This document shows, piece by piece, positions 27,528-35,884 of a stretch of 64,000 nucleotides of DNA. Within the stretch, counting starts at the first letter, position 1, and each line of letters opens with the position of its first letter. Source of the stretch: Mesorhizobium sp. ORS 3359 (GTDB lineage Bacteria; Pseudomonadota; Alphaproteobacteria; Rhizobiales; Rhizobiaceae). The stretch lies in contig CCNC01000141.1 of assembly GCA_000824845.1 (NCBI GenBank), forward strand, positions 1 through 64,000, read 5' to 3'. The notes under the pieces are model-generated. The model ran no database searches. It was not told the origin of the DNA and worked only from the letters and a program-made list of their open reading frames with translations. A program made the translations under genes and the position numbers.

Positions 27528-30500
27528 GGAAGTAGCCGTTCCGGGGCATTAGACTGGTTCGAATTGTTCATGGTGGCCGTAGGGCCGAGGGTGCGGGCGC
27601 GACCGACTACCTCGTAGGGCACATCGCGGAGGCCCTCGATGCTGCGCACCCGGTGCAGGACATATCGAACTATCGAGCCATTCGACGCAAAGGTGAGTTC
27701 CTCGGAATCCAAATCGATCTCACCGGCAAATAGTTCTCTGACGATGGCGGCGGCGGCCCTCGCTCTGGCTCGATAAACGAGATCGATCGCCTGAAACACG
27801 TTTGGCAGGCTATCATTGAGCTCTGGGTCGTCGGTAAGTTTCGCGATCACCGGGATCACTTCGCGATAGCCCCGCGGCGCTACCGTCGCGCCATTGAGGA
27901 CCCACGAGCGGACAGTGGTGCCGTCCCTCTTCACACCCGAGGCAGCCATACGCCCGGCGATGGCCGATGTATCGATCCCCGTACGCTCGATGAGTCGGCG
28001 GAGTGCAATTTTCCAAAGAGCCGACACTTGGCGGACCCGAGGAGCATCGTCTATGAATTGATCCGCTCTCGCATCAATCAAGTCCCTGTCGGTTGCCGTT
28101 GGAAGGGCAAGCAAACATCCCGGCTCGAGGGATGCCACGCTACGGAAGAGTAACTTTTCTGCATCGCTGGTTTCGGCTGCAGCCTGTGTCGTAGCTCCGC
28201 CGGGCCCCGCCAGCACGATTACCTTTCCTCCGGGCGCGAGGAAGGCGAATGCTCCAGGCTCCTCGAACATGACGAGTTGAGCTTTCATTGTGGGGTGGTG
28301 ATCGCGTCCCAGCACAACCGACCGATGCATGGCGTCGATAGATCGAGCTTCGAGCTTTTCGAATTCCGGTGTATCAGAATTTTCGAAGACTTCGCGAACA
28401 GACTCAGCCGCCCTGCTTGCTTCAAGCCTAGCCTTGGTTTGTTCCCTCCAAAGCCTCGAGGTTCGGCGCTTCAGGCTGAGCCGATCCGCTACGTCCCCCA
28501 AGGCTTTTAGGCTATTTTCCTCAATACGTCGCTCCCAGGTGGCGTTGGCGGCCATTGTGCGCTCGAACCACCGTTGCTCGAAGGGGTAAAGAAGTAGATC
28601 CAATCGGGACCCGTACCCGTTGTTCGCCAGTTCTCGCATGCTGAGACGATCGAGCCATCCGGGCACGACGATACGGTCAAAAGGAGCTTCTCGTCTGATG
28701 CCCTCCAAGTTTGTCCAGACGAGATTGGTGAGCTTGGCTTCGTTTCGGAGAGCTTCCGAACAAGCCATAGCTGTTTGGGCAGAACGACACACGACTGCAG
28801 CCACTTCCCCAGCCACAAGCTCTTCAGCAATCGACGCCAGTTCTCTCTGCCGATCGTATTTCTGCAAGCCCCCACTTAACATTTGGGAAAAAAGATCGTG
28901 GAGGCTGGCTGCCAATGGGCTGTAAACTCGGTAGGCATCCGACTGCATTGCGATGGTACGAGCGAGATCGTGCAAAAGCTTGTCGGATCGCGGAGTCGGT
29001 ATAGGTCGCGCCAAAGCGGTTCGCATAAAGGCGGAAACAAGTAGTTCAAGGTTACGAACGTCCCCATCTCGACCCTTATCCGCCGAAGCACTTTGTATCC
29101 ATTCGTCAACCGCTTCGAGAAACCCTTGCGGCGACGAGTGCACGCGTTGGACTGTTACCCAGTGATTGGCCTGGCGCGCCAGGACACGAGAGAGCAAAGA
29201 GGCGTTCGGCTCCTTCCGGCGCATTGTGAGCGGCGGCAGATCGACATCTTGGTCCTCAAGATACCAGATTTCGAATCCTCGCTTTGCCACTTCAGATACT
29301 GCCTCGCGGTCATGCAGCTCCGTCACAGCACACAATGGGGGAACGAGGTTTTGCCCGTCGGTCGCCAGCGCTGCCTGCAATGCTTGCAGCTGGCGAGCTC
29401 CGTCCACGATGACGCGCCAGGTCCGAACGTGCTGTGGAGGGTTCCGGATTAGGTCGTATGCAGTATCCGCATCGCTTGCGCAGTAGATGTACGGGGTATC
29501 GGTCGCAGAGGAACACAGATCTTCGATTCGGCCGTCTGTTCTGACATAACGCATGCCAAGAAGGGCGCCGAGGCTGGATCCTAGAGGTTGAATACCTGGA
29601 CCGAAATCATCCAAATTGTGTCTTGGGCCCAGTAAAAGTACGCATTCCTGATCCGCTGCGCGTTTACGGCCGGCGCCGGTAAGATTCACCAAGGGATCAG
29701 CATGTCTCTCCTTTAGCCAAGCCCCAAACTCGTTCCCTCGAGAGAGCTGCTTATGAGGCGTCGGCGAAGCCGAGATATAGGGCGCAAGATCAAGCGGCGC
29801 CGTCAGCGTCGCTCGGTCGCGTACGCCAAGCTTGAAACGGCGTGATGAACCAACCTCTACTTCGCCATAGAATATCGTTTTGAAGGTGGTCGATCCGTCT
29901 GTGATGAATACATGCTGCCCCGGAGACCATTCCGTCAAGCGTTCGCGTTCCACACTAGCCTGACGTCTCGCTGCCTCCACAGCCGCAAAAAACGCACCAA
30001 GGACGCAGTACGGCCCTGTCTCGCGAAGCACGAGAATGGGTGACTTCTCTGCCCCATATAGCGAGTCCAAAACGGCGCAGCAAACGTATTGGCTATAGAG
30101 ATCGAGCGGTCGAAGCGGCATCCCGGTAAGAGCGAGATCTGCTACATATGGATAGGCTTCCAAAAGCCCCTGCAACATTGGTAGGCAGCGCGTCTGCTGC
30201 TCTACAGTCGCATATGCCCAGTCAATAACATAAACGTCGTCGAGCAAGCCCAAAAAGCCAGCGGAATCTGAAACAGCATCATCTTCTTCAGCTAGGTAAA
30301 GTAACGCGGCGCGCGCAGCTGAGCCGTCCTTGCCATCGCGCCTCGAAGCCGCGAACAAAGCGTCGACCTTGTCCGTCAAGTTGGTCAAATGACCGGCAGC
30401 CGAAACGGCCTGCAGCTCAGACAGCTGACGTTGAACCCGCTGACGAACCTCATTCTCCTCGAAGACAGACGAAGATTGGTGCAGTGTCAGCCGCTCTTCG

Positions 30501-30907
30501 ATCCTAGCCAACTCATCGGCGCTGAGGCAGGAACGAATCGCGCTCGCATCCAGGAGATCACATAGTTTCTGGACAGTGCTCTCCAGCACCCAGTTCAAAT
30601 CGCGGACATCATCTTCCGTCAGCTTCCGATCGCTGCACTTGCCGAGAAACGCAAGTGCGGCACCCGCAACGCCTGCAATCCGTCCACCTTTTAGAGCGTG
30701 CAGTCTATACTGTGACCCGAGCCAGACCCATTGATGCAATTGACGCGTCGGAAATCCTTCGGCGCGAGCGGCCTGGGTTAACATATCTGACACTGCAGGA
30801 GTCGTGTTAGCGACATTACCCGCCGGCCGGAGGGCAAACTGCTCAAGTGTCTTCAACTCGGAATCGAGTTGGTCTACCCGCGTTTGCGCCGGATACCAAT
30901 ACCCCAA
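27524..30907 (-). CDS. Very large DrmE-like protein, first gene of the defence operon
   Basis: Encodes about 1127 residues from a TTG at 30907 that has GGAGG 7 bases ahead. No Walker motif is visible in the places I checked. The middle has alternating alpha/beta segments. Near residue 790 it reads FDRIVVPGWLDRLSMREL, then LDLLLYPFEQRW and a Trp/Arg-rich helix, which resembles the degenerate helicase-like region of DrmE, the class 2 DISARM protein of unknown role. The C-terminal 250 residues hold an SSB-like VRSWVLNGATVAPRGY segment of unknown meaning. A separate frame beginning ATG at 30948 (MKRYDYSKAWEAVFWG) could be its true start if one base is missing in the G-run at 30902-30905. Confidence 0.6.
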   Translation of the reverse strand: MGYWYPAQTRVDQLDSELKTLEQFALRPAGNVANTTPAVSDMLTQAARAEGFPTRQLHQWVWLGSQYRLHALKGGRIAGVAGAALAFLGKCSDRKLTEDDVRDLNWVLESTVQKLCDLLDASAIRSCLSADELARIEERLTLHQSSSVFEENEVRQRVQRQLSELQAVSAAGHLTNLTDKVDALFAASRRDGKDGSAARAALLYLAEEDDAVSDSAGFLGLLDDVYVIDWAYATVEQQTRCLPMLQGLLEAYPYVADLALTGMPLRPLDLYSQYVCCAVLDSLYGAEKSPILVLRETGPYCVLGAFFAAVEAARRQASVERERLTEWSPGQHVFITDGSTTFKTIFYGEVEVGSSRRFKLGVRDRATLTAPLDLAPYISASPTPHKQLSRGNEFGAWLKERHADPLVNLTGAGRKRAADQECVLLLGPRHNLDDFGPGIQPLGSSLGALLGMRYVRTDGRIEDLCSSATDTPYIYCASDADTAYDLIRNPPQHVRTWRVIVDGARQLQALQAALATDGQNLVPPLCAVTELHDREAVSEVAKRGFEIWYLEDQDVDLPPLTMRRKEPNASLLSRVLARQANHWVTVQRVHSSPQGFLEAVDEWIQSASADKGRDGDVRNLELLVSAFMRTALARPIPTPRSDKLLHDLARTIAMQSDAYRVYSPLAASLHDLFSQMLSGGLQKYDRQRELASIAEELVAGEVAAVVCRSAQTAMACSEALRNEAKLTNLVWTNLEGIRREAPFDRIVVPGWLDRLSMRELANNGYGSRLDLLLYPFEQRWFERTMAANATWERRIEENSLKALGDVADRLSLKRRTSRLWREQTKARLEASRAAESVREVFENSDTPEFEKLEARSIDAMHRSVVLGRDHHPTMKAQLVMFEEPGAFAFLAPGGKVIVLAGPGGATTQAAAETSDAEKLLFRSVASLEPGCLLALPTATDRDLIDARADQFIDDAPRVRQVSALWKIALRRLIERTGIDTSAIAGRMAASGVKRDGTTVRSWVLNGATVAPRGYREVIPVIAKLTDDPELNDSLPNVFQAIDLVYRARARAAAAIVRELFAGEIDLDSEELTFASNGSIVRYVLHRVRSIEGLRDVPYEVVGRARTLGPTATMNNSNQSNAPERLLP

Positions 30908-30948
30908 AACACCGCCTCCCAAGCCTTGCTGTAGTCGTAACGCTTCAT

Positions 30949-31276
30949 GCCGACGGTAGGCAAGTTTTTTTGATCGTCAATAAACGCGATTTGCCTAGCT
31001 GTTTGTGTACTCGGCAGTCACGGGGTGGGACGTATAGAGGAGAGGCAGATCTTTACTGAAAGTGGCCCTCACTGGGAGAGCTTCCGAACAGCATTGCTTC
31101 AGAGAAGGACGTTTGCTTCTGCGGATTCAGATTCGGATGAATCCTGGCCCCAAAGTTGGTGTCAGGACTTTTCACCTCCTGATGCGGCGTCGTACGACGC
31201 TACGCTCGGTCTACCCTTGAACGGACGCACACAAATTGCGAAGTAGGCATCGGCGGTGGACGCAGGTGAAAGCAGG
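30949..31276. promoter_or_regulatory. Divergent promoter region between the defence operon and vsr
   Basis: About 330 bases between the start of the minus-strand defence operon and the plus-strand vsr gene. No gene is supported. It is AT-rich around 30960-31020 (TTTTTTTGATCG), consistent with outward promoters. I do not see a clear operator. Confidence 0.4.
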
Positions 31277-31702
31277 ATGGATCATCTCGATTCAGTTAGG
31301 CGCAGCGCCAACATGGCCAAAATCCGGGGCAAGGATACCGCGCCTGAACTCAGAGTGCGACGCGTCGCACATAGTTTAGGTCTCAGATTTCGGCTGCATC
31401 GGAAAGATCTGCCTGGCTGCCCTGATATAGTTTTCCCGAAATATCATCTCGTGGTGTTCGTGCATGGCTGCTTCTGGCATCGACATGAAGGATGTAAGCG
31501 GGCCACAACACCGCAGGTTCGGCGTGACTTTTGGGAAGCAAAGTTTGCCGCCACCGTCAAACGAGATGTTCACCAGAGAAATGCGCTACGCGCGCTTGGA
31601 TGGCAGGTGCTAACGGTCTGGGAATGTGAGCTTAAGGATGAAGCAGCGCTGAAAGCGCGATTGGCTCTGGCTTGCGAGGACGTTGGCCGCGCCCCGGGAT
31701 GA
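31277..31702 (+). CDS. vsr: Very short patch repair endonuclease (Vsr)
   Basis: Encodes 141 residues from the ATG at 31277 (MDHLDSVRRSANMAKIRGKD), where Vsr homology begins. Catalytic motif PGCPDIVFPK places the metal-binding Asp at residue 50 (Asp51 in E. coli Vsr). The zinc/active-site segment HGCFWHRHEGC is at 63-73. The C-terminal LGWQVLTVWECEL matches the family's last strand. Vsr nicks 5' of T in T:G mismatches that arise by deamination of 5-methylcytosine. It fits the C5 methyltransferase at 19.3 kb, although the defence operon separates them. Divergent from that operon. Confidence 0.95.
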   Translation: MDHLDSVRRSANMAKIRGKDTAPELRVRRVAHSLGLRFRLHRKDLPGCPDIVFPKYHLVVFVHGCFWHRHEGCKRATTPQVRRDFWEAKFAATVKRDVHQRNALRALGWQVLTVWECELKDEAALKARLALACEDVGRAPG

Positions 31703-31734
31703 GGCGGCCAGCTTCGGTTGCGGTGTAGCCACTT

Positions 31735-32451
31735 TCACTCGGGGGATATCGGAAGTCCGACATTCTGCGTAGCGTCGGCCATCAGGTCGGCAAACATGTT
31801 TGCTTCGCCTCGGGTTCCCGCGTGCACGAACGAGTCCAGGCCGATAAGGCGATATACGCTGGGCTTTGTACCCGCAAGCGTTTGAAATCTTTCAGTGTGC
31901 ACAAGGCTCCTATAGGTTAGCACGTCTAGCGCCTGTCGGACGCGGTTGCGATCGATGCCAGCCAGCTCAGTAATCTTCCCGTAACTGAGGAGCGAAACGT
32001 TCGTCTTATTATCTCTGAAAGCTACGATCAGCAAAAACAGCTTGAGCGCGTTCAATTCGGCTATGCTGCGAAGGGTAAAATCCCTGAAGGCGCTGATTAT
32101 GTCACCGGCGTAAAGGCGCTTGGCAGGAAGCTTCCCCCATCCCTTGTCTTTAAAAAATCCAACAAGTCGGAATGTGCTGCGACTGGTTGGGATTCGATCA
32201 ATGATATGATTGTTTACCAGTATCTTGAGGCCTTCCGAGACCTTCGCACGGCTGAGACCGGTGACCAAGCAGAGCATGTCATAAGTAACCTTCGCCTCGC
32301 CCTCCTTATCTGCCGCGTGGGCAACTGCTATCAGGACCATGAGTGCTGCCGTATTGCCTGAACCTGTACCGCGGTCCCAGCGAAAGGCGATTAATCCCCG
32401 ATCGCGTATCCAGTTCGTGGGCAGCCTCACCCAATCCAGCTTGGTAGTCAT
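31735..32451 (-). CDS. Protein with two winged-helix domains, unknown role
   Basis: Encodes 238 residues with two helix-turn-helix-like segments: about 65-90 (VTYDMLCLVTGLSRAKVSEG) and about 158-185 (LSYGKITELAGIDRNRVRQA). The duplicated winged-helix layout is like plasmid replication initiators and some GntR-like regulators. A role in island control or replication is possible but not shown. Its ATG overlaps the stop of the 48-residue membrane peptide upstream (ATGA), so they are coupled. It converges with vsr. Confidence 0.6.
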   Translation of the reverse strand: MTTKLDWVRLPTNWIRDRGLIAFRWDRGTGSGNTAALMVLIAVAHAADKEGEAKVTYDMLCLVTGLSRAKVSEGLKILVNNHIIDRIPTSRSTFRLVGFFKDKGWGKLPAKRLYAGDIISAFRDFTLRSIAELNALKLFLLIVAFRDNKTNVSLLSYGKITELAGIDRNRVRQALDVLTYRSLVHTERFQTLAGTKPSVYRLIGLDSFVHAGTRGEANMFADLMADATQNVGLPISPE

Positions 32452-32594
32452 TTCTGATTCCTATCCTTCGCGAGAGAGCTAACGGCATGAATGGCAAACA
32501 CCGCAAGTCCAACAACGGCCAATGCGATCAACCCGAGGAGATGTTCGATAGGCATCTCGGCCAGCATCGTTATGAGTTCAGGGACTTTGTCCAT
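32448..32594 (-). CDS. 48-residue single-pass membrane peptide
   Basis: Read on the minus strand from the ATG at 32594: MDKVPELITMLAEMPIEHLL, then a hydrophobic helix (GLIALAVVGLAVFAIHAV) and a basic tail ending KDRNQK. A good GGAG box lies 7 bases upstream. Its TGA overlaps the ATG of the winged-helix gene, strong evidence that both are translated. Small membrane peptides coupled to DNA-binding proteins can act as toxins, sensors or anchors; which applies here is unknown. Confidence 0.65.
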   Translation of the reverse strand: MDKVPELITMLAEMPIEHLLGLIALAVVGLAVFAIHAVSSLAKDRNQK

Positions 32595-32946
32595 TTCGTT
32601 TCTCCGATCTTTCGATCGCAAAAAACTACTTCTCCAAGCAGTCTAATTCTAGAGGGAGTTTCTGGCCAGTTTCGCTCAGTTCTCTACTAAAATTACGAAA
32701 AATCAAACACTTACAAGGATGGAAAGCAGTTCACGAGAGAACCTGAAACAGTTCACGAAGCGCCTCTGGGAATCACTCTCGAAGCTGCCCGTCAATTCCG
32801 CTACATAAACCGTTCCTGACTTATAGCATTTCGTCAACGCCAGCCCCCCGGAAGGGGGAATCAAGGTATCTGACCGAAAGCGGGCATTGGTGCGGCCCGT
32901 CCGAAATAGATACCTTTCCTCGCCCAATCGCTAAGAGGATTGCTCG
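32595..32946. promoter_or_regulatory. AT-rich intergenic region, no convincing gene
   Basis: About 350 bases with clear AT-rich stretches (32600-32720), including several TTCTC/TCTAATTCTAG motifs, likely the promoter for the 48-residue peptide and its partner. A weak minus-strand frame at 32703-32927 lacks a ribosome-binding site. Confidence 0.4.
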
Positions 32947-33492
32947 CTAAGTTAGCGCCGCCACGAAGTGCCGCACCCAGTACAGATATGCGATCGCACC
33001 TAGCCCAACCGATGCCAGTGCCACATTTACCGCAGCATTGAACATCCAGCTATTGCTGGCCATCGTATTCCTGTTCGCTATTATCGCTTCATCGTAATTC
33101 TGACATTGCTCTGCCAGGGAGACCTGCAGTGGTTTCCGTTCGACGAGGTCTTGAGACCATACACCCGGTTGGCTCCCGGCGAACTCGAAATCCACGGAAC
33201 GGGCGGATATTACGGCTAGCCAAGCCGCGACAAACAGGCCGACCGCAACGAAGAATGAGACTGCCCCGATGAAAAGATTCGGATCATGCTGCTGAGTGAC
33301 GAGCGAATACGAACCGCCAATCAGTAGTACCGATGTCGCCGCGTTTAATCCGGCAAAAGTGTACGCCCGCTGATCTGCAGCTATAGCAGCACTAAGCTGT
33401 GCCTGAAGGTGCAGCTCGGCTTGTCGCAGAATCTCCGTTAGCGTAACGCTATCGGCAGCACTCAGCGGATTCGAAGGGGCAGCGTTCGTCAT
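32947..33492 (-). CDS. Hypothetical membrane protein with about three TM helices
   Basis: Encodes 181 residues. The N-terminal amphipathic helix (LTEILRQAELHLQAQLSAAI) is followed by TM segments at about 46-64 (AGLNAATSVLLIGGSYSLV), 74-96 (FIGAVSFFVAVGLFVAAWLA) and 152-172 (AAVNVALASVGLGAIAYLYW). The layout resembles SLATT/Pycsar-type membrane effectors of defence systems, but no diagnostic motif was recognised. Its start codon overlaps that of the divergent Lys-rich peptide. Confidence 0.6.
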   Translation of the reverse strand: MTNAAPSNPLSAADSVTLTEILRQAELHLQAQLSAAIAADQRAYTFAGLNAATSVLLIGGSYSLVTQQHDPNLFIGAVSFFVAVGLFVAAWLAVISARSVDFEFAGSQPGVWSQDLVERKPLQVSLAEQCQNYDEAIIANRNTMASNSWMFNAAVNVALASVGLGAIAYLYWVRHFVAALT

Positions 33493-33649
33493 GCAGGGAA
33501 ACCTCGAATATTCATTTCATCCAGGCAAGACCGGACCGGGGAAAAAGTCTCCTACCAGTAAGCCAGCGGCGGCCAAGAAGTCACCCTCCAAAGCGGCGGC
33601 TAAGCCTGCGTCCAAAAAAGAAAAGCCCAAGCCCCCCTCGAAGAAGTGA
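33491..33649 (+). CDS. 52-residue Lys/Ala/Pro-rich basic peptide
   Basis: Read from the ATG at 33491: MQGNLEYSFHPGKTGPGKKS, then a tail of about 30 residues made almost only of Lys, Ala, Pro and Ser, ending KPPSKK. This composition is that of histone H1-like or nucleic-acid-binding tails. No good ribosome-binding site is seen, and the start overlaps that of the divergent membrane-protein gene. The TGA overlaps a GTG (33646) that could begin the next gene, as in coupled genes. It may be real or a fragment of a larger protein. Confidence 0.4.
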   Translation: MQGNLEYSFHPGKTGPGKKSPTSKPAAAKKSPSKAAAKPASKKEKPKPPSKK

Positions 33650-33781
33650 CTGTTCGCTCTGGAAGGATCCTCCCTTCACAATTTTTCCAAAAAAGAGCGG
33701 CGGTATACAAACTCCTGCGTTGATGTCCAGCCGTCGAGCTTCGAACTACTTGACCGAACCCAAGGCGGATGGTTGCCCGCG

Positions 33782-34831
33782 ATGCTAACAAAAGTACCTG
33801 ATGTAACGGGCGTCCTGTTGAACGCAAAGGTTGAAGTCGAAGATGGCGCAATCATAGTTCACAGTCGAGGGGGCGCGTTCGGAAAGCCCAATCTCAGAAA
33901 CCCGGACTATCGTAAGGCCCTGTCTCTGATTGTGGAGCGGCTCAAGCAGTCCGATGCTCGGGATAGTGTCACTGGGGTGTGGCTCGATAGTCGGGTTGCG
34001 CTCACTTGGCCTGAAGATCAAAGGCGTCTCTTGGAGGCCTCCGAATTCGCTTTACCGGCTGGGGAAATTGTCACTCTGATTGGCCAGCGCGCTGCCGCCA
34101 AGGGGCGCACAGATGGCACCTTCGGTCACGGCAACAGCACAAAGCGGGTCAAGTTCCGCGTGTTGCACGCGTCAGTAGACGAGTTGCAGGAGATAATAGG
34201 CAGTCCGATTGATGAGCACGGGCGGGTGCCCCCCTCGGTTCAAAGACGAGTAACGGCGCAGATGGTCGATAACGCAATCGCCCGCCTGCAACTCGGCGAA
34301 CCTCACTCCTTTCACGATTCAACTGAGTATGACGTGCTGCTTCCCACGGGAGAACGCCTGCCGCCCAAGGCGGTGTTCGGCATAGCACTTGCTAGCGTCC
34401 TTGGGAGACCGACCAAGCCTACCGATTTCTCAGCTGGTTGGGGACAGCCGTCCTTCTCTGTGATCGAGGATGCGGGTTATCCAATCGTGGCCAAGGGCGA
34501 GATTGTCCCGCAGTCGGATACCGATCAGGATGATGAGAGATCGTGGGCGGAGGGGGACATCAGGCGGGTTCAGCATTTGCGCCGAGAGCGTGCCCCGGGC
34601 CTCGCCAAGGCAAAAAAACGCCGGTTTGCCGAGTTGCATGGTCTTTTGTTCTGCGAACGCTGCGGGGTCATTCCATCGAAGGTCCTCGGCCCATACGGCG
34701 ACGCTTGCATCGAGGTTCATCACGAAGCCGTTTTCGTCGCTAAGATGGACGGAGCGACCCGCACGAGATTGACTGATCTGAAATGTCTGTGCGCCAACTG
34801 TCATAGGATCGTTCATCGAGAACGCCTTTGA
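33782..34831 (+). CDS. HNH endonuclease with unknown N-terminal domain
   Basis: Encodes about 349 residues from the ATG at 33782. The C-terminal 60 residues form an HNH nuclease: FCERCG, then IEVHHEAVF, then LCANCHRIVHRE, with two Cys pairs for structural zinc and the His-His catalytic pair. The rest includes a region at about 165-215 (VDNAIARLQLGEPHSFHDST, then DVLLPTGERLPPKAVFGIAL) seen in front of HNH domains in McrA-like modification-dependent nucleases. Coding potential extends upstream of the ATG, but in a different frame (see findings), so the natural start may be the GTG at 33646 with a frameshift. Possibly targets modified DNA. Confidence 0.75.
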   Translation: MLTKVPDVTGVLLNAKVEVEDGAIIVHSRGGAFGKPNLRNPDYRKALSLIVERLKQSDARDSVTGVWLDSRVALTWPEDQRRLLEASEFALPAGEIVTLIGQRAAAKGRTDGTFGHGNSTKRVKFRVLHASVDELQEIIGSPIDEHGRVPPSVQRRVTAQMVDNAIARLQLGEPHSFHDSTEYDVLLPTGERLPPKAVFGIALASVLGRPTKPTDFSAGWGQPSFSVIEDAGYPIVAKGEIVPQSDTDQDDERSWAEGDIRRVQHLRRERAPGLAKAKKRRFAELHGLLFCERCGVIPSKVLGPYGDACIEVHHEAVFVAKMDGATRTRLTDLKCLCANCHRIVHRERL

Positions 34832-34908
34832 CGAAAGAGTAAGCATCCTGCGAAGACTGTGACTGCATGCCGACGCACACAAAGGCCTGCCGCGGAGAAA
34901 GGTTGGAT

Positions 34909-35409
34909 ATGGCAGACATCAACCTCCAAGAGGTCACCGAGTGGAACGAGGCATGGTGCGTTCCGACGGCGTTCGCTGCGATCACTGGCGAGACGCCCGC
35001 TAGCATATCTTCACTCCTTTCAGACGTCGCCGCCGAGATCGGCGCCTTTGTCGAACCGCTGGTGAGCGTTGGATACAATCGGGCAATCTGGCAAGCCGCT
35101 ATAAGGCGCCTGGGTGCCACATACACCCTACAAGGGGATTGCTCGGGGGCGGACTTAAGCGAAGCACCGACCATTCCAGAGTACCTTGCAACCGCCGACC
35201 CGGAGAATGTCCAGCTGGTATTCTGTGTACGTCCCGACGATCGGGCTAGGCACTTGTTCGCGATGCAGGGGCAAGCGTTCGTCGATACGTTTACTGAAGG
35301 AAAAGTGACCGCAACAGCAGGCGCAGAGATACCCTCGGATTATCACGAGTTTCGTGTCGCATGCATTTACACGATCGAGCCCATCCCAGGTGTACCGCGG
35401 CGCATGTAG
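34909..35409 (+). CDS. Candidate C39/papain-like cysteine protein
   Basis: Encodes 166 residues from the ATG at 34909 (MADINLQEVTEWNEAWCVPT), with a GGAGAAAGG box upstream. The order EAWCVPTAFAAITG (Cys), ARHLFAMQGQ (His) and FVDTF (Asp) matches the catalytic order of papain-like C39-type peptidases and related phage or toxin proteins. No signal peptide. The function is not established; it could be a peptidase, an effector or an inactive fold. Similarity is by eye. Confidence 0.45.
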   Translation: MADINLQEVTEWNEAWCVPTAFAAITGETPASISSLLSDVAAEIGAFVEPLVSVGYNRAIWQAAIRRLGATYTLQGDCSGADLSEAPTIPEYLATADPENVQLVFCVRPDDRARHLFAMQGQAFVDTFTEGKVTATAGAEIPSDYHEFRVACIYTIEPIPGVPRRM

Positions 35410-35884
35410 CGGGTTGTTGAGTCTTTCCATTATCCTTGGAGCTAGGATCCAACCCTTTCACGCAAGTAGTCGACAAGGGAGGAGATCTTGTTTGGTCGCC
35501 CACCTGTTGCGGGCCGTAGGCGGAGGTTCGAGCCCGCGCTCAATGTATGCGGACCGTCTTGGTATCGCGGCCCGTTCGCGATCACAATCACAGACAGGCC
35601 CCTGACGGTGTAGATCCAATATCATCAGAAGTTCTGCACGTTCGACCACCAGCGCCGCTCCCGTCCCGCGCAGACCGGAACGGACTATCGACGCCGGAGC
35701 GAAAGCCGCCAGTTCCGGGACGCGTCCCGGAACTGGCGGCAGCAGGGCCAACTAGGGAATTTTCGATGCCCACAACCAGGGAACATTCATCGCCGGATCG
35801 CAAACGGGCCTCGCGCTGGCGTCTTTCACCGTCATTGTCAGTCCCGACATTCGCCGCCGAGGACGTTCGGATTGCAAGAGCCTT
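35410..35884. other. Non-coding region with a 36-bp perfect palindrome
   Basis: About 475 bases between the cysteine-protein gene and the end of traD. No gene is supported. It contains a perfect 36-bp palindrome at 35705-35740 (described separately). Confidence 0.5.
35705..35740. repeat. Perfect 36-bp palindrome
   Basis: Each half is 18 bases (GCCGCCAGTTCCGGGACG and its exact complement), with no spacer. It lies past the traD end on the minus strand. It may be a terminator-like or cruciform-forming site, or a binding site of a dimeric protein. No T-run follows. Confidence 0.75.

Noticed and set aside
32703-32927. 74-codon minus-strand frame
   Set aside because: No ribosome-binding site, odd composition, lies in AT-rich promoter-like DNA.
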